From assembly GCA_016870295.1 (NCBI GenBank), contig VGBY01000002.1, positions 1 through 35,552 on the forward strand: 35,552 bases of DNA. The letters run 5' to 3'. Origin of the DNA: Actinomycetota bacterium (lineage in GTDB: Bacteria; Actinomycetota; Acidimicrobiia; Acidimicrobiales; Ilumatobacteraceae). The notes under the pieces are model-generated. The model was not told the origin of the DNA. It saw only the letters and a list, made by a program, of their open reading frames with translations, and ran no database searches. The translations under genes were made by a program, and so were the position numbers. The stretch's first letter is position 1. Each line of letters starts with the position of its first letter. Below are positions 8,181-17,491 of this stretch, in pieces.

Positions 8181-10172
8181 ATGAACCGACTCGCCCACGA
8201 GTCGTCGCCCTACCTGCGTCAACATCGCGACAATCCCGTCGACTGGTGGCCGTGGTGCGACGAGGCGTTCACCGAGGCCAAGCGCCGCAACGTGCCGGTG
8301 CTGTTGTCGGTTGGTTACTCCGCATGCCACTGGTGTCACGTGATGGCGCACGAATCGTTCGAGGATGCCGAGGTCGCCGCGGTGATGAATCGCTTGTTCG
8401 TGAACGTGAAGGTCGACCGCGAAGAACGGCCCGACGTCGACAGTGTCTACATGGATGCGGTGCAGGCGATGACCGGGCGCGGCGGTTGGCCGATGACGGT
8501 GTTCCTCACCCCGCAAGCACACCCATTCTTCGGCGGCACGTACTACCCGAAGCCGACGTTCTTGCAGTTGATGGATGCGGTCGACGACGCGTGGCGAAAT
8601 CGCCGCACCGACATCGACAACAACGTCGACGCGCTCGTCGAGAACATCGGTCGCACGTCACAAATCGAGGCGAATCCGAATCTGCCGACGATCGATGTGT
8701 TCGCCGCCGCCGTGACACAGTACGACTCCACATTCGACGAAGCCTGGGGTGGCTTCGGTGCGGCACCGAAGTTCCCGTCCACGATGGCACTCGAGGTGCT
8801 GCTGCGTTCATACCTCAACGATGAGTCGTCGCGCACGCGCCACATCATCACCACCTCGCTCGATGCGATGGCATCGGGCGGCCTGTACGACCACCTCGGT
8901 GGCGGCTTTGCGCGCTACAGCGTCGATGAACGATGGCTCGTGCCGCATTTCGAAAAGATGCTCTACGACCAGGCGTTGCTCCTGCGCCCGTACCTGCACG
9001 CGTCGCTCGCCTTGCGTGAGCCGCGCTGGCGACAGGTGGTGCACGAAACCGTGGAATACGTCCTGCGGGACATGACCTCACCCGAAGGCGCGTTCTATAG
9101 CGCCGAAGACGCCGACTCGCTCGATGAGGCTGGCCACTCCCACGAGGGTCACTTCTATGTGTTCACTCCCGACCAGGTGCGGCGCATCGTGCCGGAGCAT
9201 CTCGTGCCGCTCGCCCTCGACTGGTACGAGATCACCGACGCGGGCAACTTTGAGGGTGCATCAATCCCCTGCCGACTACACCACCGTGGCGAACTGTTGC
9301 GCAGCGACGACGTCCAAACGATTCGAGATCTACTGTTCGCCGCCCGCAACACCCGCCATCGACCCGGCCTCGATGACAAGGTCATCACCGAGTGGAATGC
9401 GTTGATGATCGCCTCCCTCGCTGAGGCTGCCGGCGCCTACGGAAACGACGCGTGGGCACTCGCCGCCCAGCGTGCCGGTGACTTCGTCGCTACGACGATG
9501 CGGCGCGCCGACGGACGCTGGTTGCGCACCTGGCATCGCGATGCAACGCCAAAGCATCTCGCAATGGCGGCCGACTTGGCGAACCTCGTTGATGCGTTCG
9601 TGCGTCTCTATGAACTCTCCGGAGTCGCGCGATGGGTATCGCTCGCCTGTGAGGCGGCCGATCAGCTCATCACACATCACTGGGATGCAGCCGCTGGTGG
9701 TCTCTTCACCACCCCCGACGACGGCGAACGACTCATCGTGCGGCAAAAGGACCTCATCGACAATGCGACCCCGTCGGCGAATTCCGTCGCCGCGTTCGCC
9801 CTGCAGCGCCTGGCCGCACTCACCGGCAACGAAACGTACCGAGAGCGCTCCGATGACATCTTCAAGTTGCTCGCCCGCATTATCGAGCGTGCTCCGACGG
9901 CCTTCCCGCACCTGCTTTCTGCGCTCCATCTGCGACATGTTGGCGCGACCGAAGTCGCCATCACGGGCAAACGCGGCGACCTCGTGCAGTTCGTGCAGTC
10001 GCAATGGTTGCCGACCGTCGTGCTCGCGTGGGGCGAGCCGCTGGAGTCGCCGCTGTTTGCCGATCGGCGGGATGGGCTGGCCTACGTGTGCCGGCAGTAC
10101 GCCTGCCAGGCCCCGGCATCAACGCGCGACGAACTCGTGGCGTCGTTGCGGTCGGCGCTGTCGGGCGCGTAG
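8181..10172 (+). CDS. Thioredoxin domain-containing protein, DUF255/YyaL family
   Basis: [25 protein letters not shown]...[20 protein letters not shown]...[16 protein letters not shown]. The tracked ORF start at 7728 lies inside fabI and is not used. Confidence 0.93.
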   Translation: MNRLAHESSPYLRQHRDNPVDWWPWCDEAFTEAKRRNVPVLLSVGYSACHWCHVMAHESFEDAEVAAVMNRLFVNVKVDREERPDVDSVYMDAVQAMTGRGGWPMTVFLTPQAHPFFGGTYYPKPTFLQLMDAVDDAWRNRRTDIDNNVDALVENIGRTSQIEANPNLPTIDVFAAAVTQYDSTFDEAWGGFGAAPKFPSTMALEVLLRSYLNDESSRTRHIITTSLDAMASGGLYDHLGGGFARYSVDERWLVPHFEKMLYDQALLLRPYLHASLALREPRWRQVVHETVEYVLRDMTSPEGAFYSAEDADSLDEAGHSHEGHFYVFTPDQVRRIVPEHLVPLALDWYEITDAGNFEGASIPCRLHHRGELLRSDDVQTIRDLLFAARNTRHRPGLDDKVITEWNALMIASLAEAAGAYGNDAWALAAQRAGDFVATTMRRADGRWLRTWHRDATPKHLAMAADLANLVDAFVRLYELSGVARWVSLACEAADQLITHHWDAAAGGLFTTPDDGERLIVRQKDLIDNATPSANSVAAFALQRLAALTGNETYRERSDDIFKLLARIIERAPTAFPHLLSALHLRHVGATEVAITGKRGDLVQFVQSQWLPTVVLAWGEPLESPLFADRRDGLAYVCRQYACQAPASTRDELVASLRSALSGA

Positions 10173-10191
10173 CAACGCCAACACCTTGTTC

Positions 10192-10215
10192 GTGCCCCGC
10201 CACATGTGGCGGCAC
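10192..10215. terminator. Perfect palindromic hairpin between convergent genes, candidate bidirectional terminator
   Basis: GTG-CC-CCGCCACATGTGGCGG-CAC. The core 10197-10212 is a perfect 16-bp palindrome between the stops at 10172 (+) and 10224 (-). No T-tract. Confidence 0.45.
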
Positions 10216-10223
10216 TCATCGCC

Positions 10224-10883
10224 CTACCAGGCGCCGTAGTGGATGATGTCGCTCGTCGCCGCGCGCGACCGCGCGGCACTCAGCCCGCGCCCGAATGCGG
10301 GGTCGTTCGTCTCGGCCTCGGTTGGCATGCGTTCGTAGCCGAGCGCAATCGCACCGAGTAACTGCAGTCGCGGCGGCACCCCGAGCGTGCGACGTAGTTC
10401 CTCCTCGCCGCGGAACACTCCGAAAAAGAGCGCCCCCAGTCCTGCATCGTGCGCCGCGAGTAGCAGCGTCATCGTCGCGAATGACGCGTCGATCGTCCAA
10501 TACGGTGCCGGCCAAGCGGCGAGCGATCCGCCGAGATCAGCGCCCGCATCGCCCCGCTGACTGCGCGACTTGTCGGACTCCGAGTAGCGGTCGAGATACG
10601 CCTGCGGATCGGCAAACGACAGAACGATCATCGGTGCCGCGAAGAGATGCCGCCAGCGAAACCCGACTCGCGTCTCATTCGTCATCGTGGCCGACCAGAA
10701 CGTCTCGGTTGCCGCTCCTTCGAGCACGACGAGATTCCATCCTTGCGTCTTGCCTGCCGAGGGCGAGCGCGACGCCGTGTCGACGAGCGCAGCGAGCAAC
10801 GCATGGTCGACGGGGTCGCTACGAAACGCGCGCACCATGCGACGCGACGCGACGAGTTCGCGGAATTCGCTCGCTGGCGACAT
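10224..10883 (-). CDS. Nitroreductase family protein
   Basis: FRELVASRRMVRAFRSDPVDHALLAALVDTASRSPSAGKTQGWNLVVLEG and C-terminal LGALFFGVFRGEEELRRTLGVPPRLQLLGAIALGY. Confidence 0.88.
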   Translation of the reverse strand: MSPASEFRELVASRRMVRAFRSDPVDHALLAALVDTASRSPSAGKTQGWNLVVLEGAATETFWSATMTNETRVGFRWRHLFAAPMIVLSFADPQAYLDRYSESDKSRSQRGDAGADLGGSLAAWPAPYWTIDASFATMTLLLAAHDAGLGALFFGVFRGEEELRRTLGVPPRLQLLGAIALGYERMPTEAETNDPAFGRGLSAARSRAATSDIIHYGAW

Positions 10884-10923
10884 GCCGTTCAGTGGTGCGG
10901 GGTCGCTCACGGCGACGAAACGT

Positions 10924-11577
10924 CTAGCGCTTCTTGCCGAGTTTGGCGAGCGATTCTGCCATCGTCCAGCCGTGCACGATGATGACGCCACCCTTCGCGA
11001 TGTTCACACCCTTGAACATGGCGGCGATATCGGCCGGGATCTTCGGTTTCTTCGCGGGCTCGTAGTCGATGAAACCGGTCTGCGCATTCGACTTGGCGAT
11101 GAACGTTGCCGGGTCGTACTGCGGTTCGATCGCATAACGACGCGCCAGACGTCGGCCCCACGCTCGCTCTTCACCGACGGCGTTGTACTTCGGTCGCGGA
11201 ATCATGCTGGTGAGCGCGGTGAACGCTTCCAGGCCTTCAGGTTTGATGAACCGCGCACCAACGACCACGTCTTCGTCGGGGAACGCCATCAGCGAGCGGT
11301 GATAGGCCTCGGTCATGAGACCCTTCATCGCCACGTCGCGCTTGGGCGTCCGCTTCACGCTGAGCAAACCCATCACGACGCAGGGCGTGCCACCGAGGCG
11401 CTCGAGCGTGAGGAACATGAAGCCCACCAGCGTCTTGCCCTCGTGGGCAGTTGTCGCCAGCACCCATGTGTCTTTCGCCTTCGACACCGCACCAATGCCG
11501 AACGCGCCACCCATCGCCGCGAATTCATCGAGGTCGGCGTCGGTCAGCGCGCTCGCATCGCGAGTAGCAACTTTCAC
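10924..11577 (-). CDS. Uncharacterised protein (217 aa)
   Basis: Continuous ORF on the coding strand between the nitroreductase and dnaE, GTG start. Possible acetyltransferase-like fold, not established. Confidence 0.75.
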   Translation of the reverse strand: MKVATRDASALTDADLDEFAAMGGAFGIGAVSKAKDTWVLATTAHEGKTLVGFMFLTLERLGGTPCVVMGLLSVKRTPKRDVAMKGLMTEAYHRSLMAFPDEDVVVGARFIKPEGLEAFTALTSMIPRPKYNAVGEERAWGRRLARRYAIEPQYDPATFIAKSNAQTGFIDYEPAKKPKIPADIAAMFKGVNIAKGGVIIVHGWTMAESLAKLGKKR

Positions 11578-11619
11578 CCCTCCATTCTGCCAGCGGTTTT
11601 TTGGATTCGCACCGCGACT

Positions 11620-14600
11620 TCAGCGAATGGAAACGCCGTCACCAAACTTGGCGCGCAGCAGGCCAATCACTTTGCCGATGTCCACCGCAAACTCGGCGCC
11701 AAGCGCCACGGTCTTGTCTCCGAACGACAGATACACCGGTGAGTCACCAGGATGCTGCTCGAGCAATTCGCGAATGACGTTGACCTCCGCGGCACCCACT
11801 GTGCGGCGAGCGAAGTCGATGTAGAGCGACTCAATACCGTTTTTGGGCACGTCGACGACGCTCACATCCGACGCCATGAAGATCGAGCGCGATTCATCGC
11901 GTCGGTCGAGTCGTCCACGAATCACGACGATTTGATCATCGACCACGAGGTGGCCTTGCGTCGCGAACAGTTTGGGAAACATCGTCACTTCGATCGAGCC
12001 GGCAAGATCTTCGAGCATAAAGGTGGCCATCTGTTCGCCCTTGCGCGTGAACTTGCGGTCGACGCCCGAGATCACGCCGCCCAACGTGAGGTTGTCTTCG
12101 TTGCGCTCGGGCACGTCGACGATCGGGCATGTCACGCGCCGCTGCAGAACCGTTTCCAGACCTCGCAGCGGATGGTCTGACACGTAGAACCCGAGCATCT
12201 CTTTCTCGAGCCGCAACTGTTCGGCCTTGTCAAAGTTGAGCGCCGGAATCTCCGCACGGTCGCTGAACCCGCCTTCGACCTCTTGCGCATCGCCGAAGAG
12301 GCTCATCACACCTTGGTCACGTTCGCGGCGGCGGATGAGTGTCTGGTCGACGAGCGCCTCGAAGACGACCAGCAATCCGCGCCGGGGATGACCGAGCGAG
12401 TCGAATGCACCGGCCTTGATCAGCGACTCAAGGGTTCGCTTGTTGAGTACCGGCTCGGGGGCACGCTCGATGAAGTCGTAGAAGGAGAGAAACTTCCCCT
12501 TCTCGTCGCGGTGCGCCACGAGCATGCTCGCCGCACCATCCCCCACGTTGCGAATGCCCGAGAGCCCGAACGACACTGCCTTCTCGCCGGGAATCGGCTC
12601 GAAGTCGACACCCGATGTGTTGACGTCGGGCGTGCGCACCGCAACATGGTTGCTGGCAGCGTCAGCCAGATACAAAGCCGCGCGATCGTTGTTGCCTTTT
12701 ACCGACGTGAGCAAACAAGCGAAGTACTCGACGGGGTGATGCGCCTTCAACCAGGCGGTTTGATACGTGATGAGCCCGTAGCCGTAGGCATGGCTCTTGG
12801 TGAATGCGTAGTCGGCGAACTTCTCGATGATGCCGAACAGTTCGCGACCGAGCGGCTCGCCGTAATTTTTGGCCGCACATCCACCGACGAACTTTGGTCG
12901 CTGCTCGGCCATCGCCTTCGGGTCCTTCTTGGCACACGCTTTGCGCAACGAGTCGGCCTCGGCGAGCGTGTACCCGGCGAACTTCTGCGCCACACGCATG
13001 ATGCTCTCTTGATAGATCATGAGACCGTAGGTGTCGCCGAGCACCTCGCTGGCGTCGGAATGGAAGTAGCGCACCGGCTTGCGCGAGTTCTTGAAGTCGG
13101 CGTAGTCGTTGTGCATGTTCTCGGCCATCGGGCCCGGACGATAGAGCGCGATGACGGCCGCCACGTCTTCGAAGCGTTTGGGCACCAGCGAACGCAGCAA
13201 CGCGCGCATCGGCGCAGATTCCAACTGGAACACGCCGATCGTGTTGGCATTGGCCAGCAACTGATAGGTCGCGGGGTCGTCGAGCGGGATGTCGTCAATA
13301 CGGAAGTCGGGTTGCATCCGCCGCAACAACTTCTCCGCATCGGTGATCACGTCGAGGTTGCGCAAACCGAGGATGTCCATCTTCAACAAGCCGAGCGACT
13401 CCACCCCGTGCATTTCGTACTGGGTGACGGTCGGTGCCTCCTCAGACTTCTGGCCCGCTTCGGCCTTGCGTTGGATTGGCAGGTATTCGGTGAGCGGATC
13501 CTTCGTGATCACCACCGCCGCGGCATGGATGCCGACCGAACGCTTGAGGCCCTCCAACCCGCGCGCTACGTCGACCACACGCTTCACGTCGGCATCACGC
13601 TCGTACTCGGTTCGCAGTTCGGCGGCCGCCCGGAACCCGTCGGCGTGCTTCTCGTTCTGCTCGAAGCAGTATCGCAACGGGGTGTCGCGACCCATCACGA
13701 CCGGCGGCATGAGTTTGGCGACACGATCACCGAGCGCGTACGGCTTGCCGAGCACACGCGCCGCATCGCGCACCGCGTTGCGCGCCTTGATGGTGCCGAA
13801 CGTGATGATCTGCGCGACGCGATCGCGGCCGTACTTCTCCGCCGCATAGCGGATCATCTCGTCGCGATAGCGCGAGTCGAAGTCCATGTCGATGTCGGGC
13901 ATCGACACGCGATCGGGGTTGAGAAAGCGTTCGAAGAGCAGGTCGTACTTCACGGGGTCGAGGTCGGTGATACGCAACGCGTAGGCGACGACGCACCCGG
14001 CGGCCGAACCACGACCGGGCCCCACGCGGATGCCGTGCTCGCGCGCGTGACGGATGAGATCCCACACGATGAGGAAGTACGACGCGAACCCCATGTCACA
14101 AATGACCTTCAGTTCGTAGGCGATGCGTTCGACGACATCCTTCGGCACGTTCGCACCCCAGCGCATGGTGGCGCCTTCCCGCGCGAGGTGCGCGAGATAC
14201 GCGCGATCATCGGCGAACCCGTTTGGAATCGGGAAGTCGGGCAACACGTAGTTGCCGAACTCGATGGTGGTGTTGGCCCGCTCGGCGATCCACAACGTGT
14301 TGTCGCAGGCGTCGGGGGTTTCGGCGAAGAGTTGCCGCATCTCTGCGGCCGTCTTCAAGTAGTGCTCTTGGCCCTCGAACTTGAATCGATTCGGATCATT
14401 GATCGTGCAGCCCGTCTGCACGCAGAGCAGCGCGTCATGGGCCTCGGCATCGTGGCGGTGCACGTAGTGCGAGTCGTTGGTGGCGAGCAACGGAGCATTG
14501 ATCTCGCGGGCGATCTTGATCAGGTCGGCCATCGTGCGACGCTGTTCGGCGAGGCCGTGATCCTGCAGTTCGACGAACAAGTTGTCGCGCCCGAAGATCT

Positions 14601-15132
14601 CCTGCAGGCGGGCCGCAGTCTGTTTGGCTTCGTCGTAGTTGCCGCGCAACAGCGCCTGCAGCACATGCCCGCCGAGGCACCCGGTGGTGGCGATGAGGCC
14701 CTCGTGGTGGCGCGCCAACAGTTCCCAATCCATGCGCGGTTGGTAGTAGTAGCCCTCCAAGAACGCCAGGCTCGACAACTTGATGAGGTTGCGATAGCCC
14801 GTGTTGTTTTCGCTGAGCAGTGTGAGGTGGTAGTAGAGCTTGCGACCGGCCTCAGTGTCGCCACCGGAGTCGTCGAGTTTGCCGCGTCGCTGCGGCCGCT
14901 CGAAGCGCGACTCGTACGCCATGTACGCCTCGGTGCCGATGATCGGGTTCAGCCCACCGCTGCGGCACGCCTCATAGAAATCAAGAACGCCGTACATGTT
15001 GCCGTGGTCGGTGATGCCGATTGCTGGCTGGCCGTCGCTCACCGCCCGCTCGATGAGTTCGTCGATACGCGCCGCACCATCCAGCATCGAAAACTCGGTG
15101 TGTACGTGGAGATGGGTGAACGATGAACTCAT
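11620..15132 (-). CDS. dnaE: DNA polymerase III alpha subunit
   Basis: PHP domain FTHLHVHTEFSMLDGAARIDEL; GPGRGSAAGCVVAYAL; PDIDMDFDSRYRDEMIRYAAEKYG; C-terminal OB domain. Confidence 0.97.
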   Translation of the reverse strand: MSSSFTHLHVHTEFSMLDGAARIDELIERAVSDGQPAIGITDHGNMYGVLDFYEACRSGGLNPIIGTEAYMAYESRFERPQRRGKLDDSGGDTEAGRKLYYHLTLLSENNTGYRNLIKLSSLAFLEGYYYQPRMDWELLARHHEGLIATTGCLGGHVLQALLRGNYDEAKQTAARLQEIFGRDNLFVELQDHGLAEQRRTMADLIKIAREINAPLLATNDSHYVHRHDAEAHDALLCVQTGCTINDPNRFKFEGQEHYLKTAAEMRQLFAETPDACDNTLWIAERANTTIEFGNYVLPDFPIPNGFADDRAYLAHLAREGATMRWGANVPKDVVERIAYELKVICDMGFASYFLIVWDLIRHAREHGIRVGPGRGSAAGCVVAYALRITDLDPVKYDLLFERFLNPDRVSMPDIDMDFDSRYRDEMIRYAAEKYGRDRVAQIITFGTIKARNAVRDAARVLGKPYALGDRVAKLMPPVVMGRDTPLRYCFEQNEKHADGFRAAAELRTEYERDADVKRVVDVARGLEGLKRSVGIHAAAVVITKDPLTEYLPIQRKAEAGQKSEEAPTVTQYEMHGVESLGLLKMDILGLRNLDVITDAEKLLRRMQPDFRIDDIPLDDPATYQLLANANTIGVFQLESAPMRALLRSLVPKRFEDVAAVIALYRPGPMAENMHNDYADFKNSRKPVRYFHSDASEVLGDTYGLMIYQESIMRVAQKFAGYTLAEADSLRKACAKKDPKAMAEQRPKFVGGCAAKNYGEPLGRELFGIIEKFADYAFTKSHAYGYGLITYQTAWLKAHHPVEYFACLLTSVKGNNDRAALYLADAASNHVAVRTPDVNTSGVDFEPIPGEKAVSFGLSGIRNVGDGAASMLVAHRDEKGKFLSFYDFIERAPEPVLNKRTLESLIKAGAFDSLGHPRRGLLVVFEALVDQTLIRRRERDQGVMSLFGDAQEVEGGFSDRAEIPALNFDKAEQLRLEKEMLGFYVSDHPLRGLETVLQRRVTCPIVDVPERNEDNLTLGGVISGVDRKFTRKGEQMATFMLEDLAGSIEVTMFPKLFATQGHLVVDDQIVVIRGRLDRRDESRSIFMASDVSVVDVPKNGIESLYIDFARRTVGAAEVNVIRELLEQHPGDSPVYLSFGDKTVALGAEFAVDIGKVIGLLRAKFGDGVSIR

Positions 15133-15146
15133 CGGCAGGACTGCCG
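15133..15146. promoter_or_regulatory. Inverted repeat abutting the dnaE start codon, next to a candidate -10
   Basis: CGGCAG-GA-CTGCCG directly precedes dnaE ATG (minus strand). TACTCT (15147-15152) abuts it upstream. Confidence 0.35.
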
Positions 15147-15217
15147 AGAGTACCAGCGGGCTGTGCGGTACGGCAGGAATTTACGCGCGCACGCACGCCC
15201 GCCGCGACAATCGCGCG

Positions 15218-15721
15218 CTAGATGTAGGTGCCCGGGCGCTCGGGCGGTGTGTTGCCCGACGGTGGCAACTGGCGCATCTGCTCGAGCTGTTGGCGTGCCG
15301 CGAGTTGCTGAGCAAATAGCGTCGCCTGGATGCCGTGGAACAGTCCTTCGAGCCAGCCGACGAGCTGGGCCTTTGCCAGACGCAGCTCTGCATCGCTTGG
15401 CACCTCGCCGTCTTTGAACGGCAACGCCAAGTTCTGCAACTCCTCGCGCAAGTCGGGCGAGATTGCCTCGGCAAGTTCGACGATCGAACGCTCGTAAATC
15501 TCTGCCAGGCGTTCGCGACTCGGCACGTCGAGTTGCATCTGGCGCACTTCGTCGAGCAGCCCTTTGATCATCGAGCCGATGCGCATCACCTTGGCGGGCT
15601 CTTGCACGCTCTCGGTGTTGTCGCCTAGGTCGCCGTCATCAGCGGCGTCACTACCGGACGAAACACTGCCTGGCTGCATACCGCTCAGCACCTCGCCGCG
15701 TTCAGGGGTGGGGTTCGTCAT
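15218..15721 (-). CDS. bpa: Bacterial proteasome activator Bpa/PafE family
   Basis: EPAKVMRIGSMIKGLLDEVR...LPFKDGEVPSDAELRLAKAQLVGWLEGLFHGIQATLFAQQLAARQQLEQMRQ closely resembles remembered M. tuberculosis Rv3780. C-terminus is GTYI with penultimate Tyr. Confidence 0.87.
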   Translation of the reverse strand: MTNPTPERGEVLSGMQPGSVSSGSDAADDGDLGDNTESVQEPAKVMRIGSMIKGLLDEVRQMQLDVPSRERLAEIYERSIVELAEAISPDLREELQNLALPFKDGEVPSDAELRLAKAQLVGWLEGLFHGIQATLFAQQLAARQQLEQMRQLPPSGNTPPERPGTYI

Positions 15722-15757
15722 CGTCCCATTGTTCTATCAGCGATGAACGACGCCGTA

Positions 15758-16924
15758 TCAACGACCGGCAACTGCCAGCAGTGGCACGTCGATTTCTTCG
15801 GAGGTGAGCGACCCGTGTCGGCACTGCAACGCAAAGTACGTCTTGTCGGCGGGATCGTCGAAACTCACGTCGGTGCGGGCCATGACCGCGACATCGCCAA
15901 GCCGCCTGCGCACGACATCCGTCACGCGCGGCCCGAAGTAACCACCATCGATCATTTCGTCGCGGGTCATTACCCATGCATCATCACCGTGATGCAGGCG
16001 AACGGCGGAGACGATGTCCTCGATGCAACCGCCCTTCGAGTGCAGCCAGCGGAAGCGGCCCTCACCCGACTGGTGCGTCACAAGTCGGGTGATGTCGGGA
16101 TGCAAGGGTCGCGTGTTGTCGCCCACCATCACCTGACCGTGATCGGCGGTCACCAACAGCACCGCATCGCGCGGCAGCACTGACGCCAGATCGGCAATCA
16201 GGCGATCCGTGGTGCGTAACTCGGAGTCGTAGTAGTCACCGAAGCCTCGCTCGTGCGCAATCTTGTCCACGCAGTCGTAATAGCAGTACACGAACTTCTC
16301 CCCCGCCTGCAGCATCGTGCGCACGTCCACCACCATGCTGGAGACCGCGCGCCAGCTCAGCATCCGCTGGTCTCGCAGATGTGATTCGGTAAAGGCCGTG
16401 CCATCGAAGTCGGCTTTCGACAACACCGGCATACTGCCCCCGAGGAATGGCGGGCAAGGTTGCACATCCCGCGGCGCCAGACGCTTTCGCGCATCCCCTC
16501 GGGAGTCGGCCCACTTCAACATCTGTACGACGTGACCCGCAAAGTCGATGCGGTATCCGACGAGGCCATGCTCGCCGGGTGTCGCGCCAGTCGTGATCGA
16601 GGTGAGAGCAGTGACCGTGGTAGTCGGTGCGATCGTGGTGATCGCGCCGCCTTGCATCGCCGCCAACGTCGGCGCGATGTTGCGATCGGCGGCGAGGCGG
16701 CGCTGCAACTGGTGCCAGCCAAGCCCGTCAACCACGAGCAGCACCACCTGCCGCGCACCACGCGCAACATCGGGAAAGTAGGCGGGCAGCCCATTCGTGC
16801 CGCGCGGCCCGAGCAGCGACGGCACGATGTTTGCGACACACGCACCCGCATAGTCGGGCAGCCGGGGTGATGCTTCCGGCGAGCGCAAGCCACCTCCCGG
16901 TGGGGTGGTCGCCGACGTGTTCAT
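15758..16924 (-). CDS. Alkaline phosphatase family / type I phosphodiesterase-nucleotide pyrophosphatase
   Basis: VVLLVVDGLGWHQLQ, APTTTVTALTSITTGATPGEHGLVGY, VTADHGQVMVG. Confidence 0.87.
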   Translation of the reverse strand: MNTSATTPPGGGLRSPEASPRLPDYAGACVANIVPSLLGPRGTNGLPAYFPDVARGARQVVLLVVDGLGWHQLQRRLAADRNIAPTLAAMQGGAITTIAPTTTVTALTSITTGATPGEHGLVGYRIDFAGHVVQMLKWADSRGDARKRLAPRDVQPCPPFLGGSMPVLSKADFDGTAFTESHLRDQRMLSWRAVSSMVVDVRTMLQAGEKFVYCYYDCVDKIAHERGFGDYYDSELRTTDRLIADLASVLPRDAVLLVTADHGQVMVGDNTRPLHPDITRLVTHQSGEGRFRWLHSKGGCIEDIVSAVRLHHGDDAWVMTRDEMIDGGYFGPRVTDVVRRRLGDVAVMARTDVSFDDPADKTYFALQCRHGSLTSEEIDVPLLAVAGR

Positions 16925-17008
16925 CGCACCTTGTTGTCTAGCGGTGAATCGGTCGTGACGGCGTCTCGCGTGGCGCGGGGCGGATTATCACGCACCGCGG
17001 GAGACGCT

Positions 17009-17014
17009 TACTAT
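17009..17014 (+). promoter_or_regulatory. Candidate -10 element of a leaderless Rrf2 gene
   Basis: TACTAT followed by GGTGTC (6 nt) and GTG at 17021. Confidence 0.4.
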
Positions 17015-17020
17015 GGTGTC

Positions 17021-17491
17021 GTGCGAGTCTCCACACGCGGCGATTACGCGTGTCGGGCGATGCTGTCGCTGGCGTTGCATGCACAAGAGCCGGGCCCGAT
17101 TTCGGTGCGCGACATCGCGACGCGTACCGCGCTGCCCCAGCCCTATCTCGAGCAGATTCTCCTCGCCCTAAAGGGCGCGGGGCTCGTGCATTCCAAGCGT
17201 GGTGTCGGAGGCGGCTACACGCTCGCCCGCCACCCCGACAAGATCCTGCTGTCGGAGATTCTCTCGGCCGTTGATGGCCCGATCTCCCTCGGCGACTTCG
17301 GCGAGCCACACCGTGACGGTGCCTGTGACCACGAAGGCCAGTGCGTGTTGCTCGCGATCTGGCACTCGGTCGGCGATCACATGCGTGATCATCTCGCCAA
17401 GTTCACGCTCGGTTCGGTGCTGGCGGCCGCACGTGGCGAGTCGCCGTGGCCCGACCAAGCGACCGACAGGAAGAAACGCGCGCGGCGCTAA
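17021..17491 (+). CDS. Rrf2 family transcriptional regulator
   Basis: VRVSTRGDYACRAMLSLALH...ISVRDIATRTALPQPYLEQILLALKGAGLVHSKRGVGGGYTLAR. GTG 17021 is the start consistent with the family N-terminus; the tracked ORF begins at 16931. Confidence 0.9.
   Translation: MRVSTRGDYACRAMLSLALHAQEPGPISVRDIATRTALPQPYLEQILLALKGAGLVHSKRGVGGGYTLARHPDKILLSEILSAVDGPISLGDFGEPHRDGACDHEGQCVLLAIWHSVGDHMRDHLAKFTLGSVLAAARGESPWPDQATDRKKRARR

Noticed and set aside
7467-8522. Minus-strand ORF of 351 aa across fabI and the DUF255 gene
   Set aside because: Antisense to two well-supported genes; no domain seen.
12283-15126. Long + strand ORF (947 aa) as a gene
   Set aside because: Fully antisense to an unambiguous dnaE; the translation (His/Arg/Val-rich, no recognisable domain) is typical of a high-GC shadow ORF.
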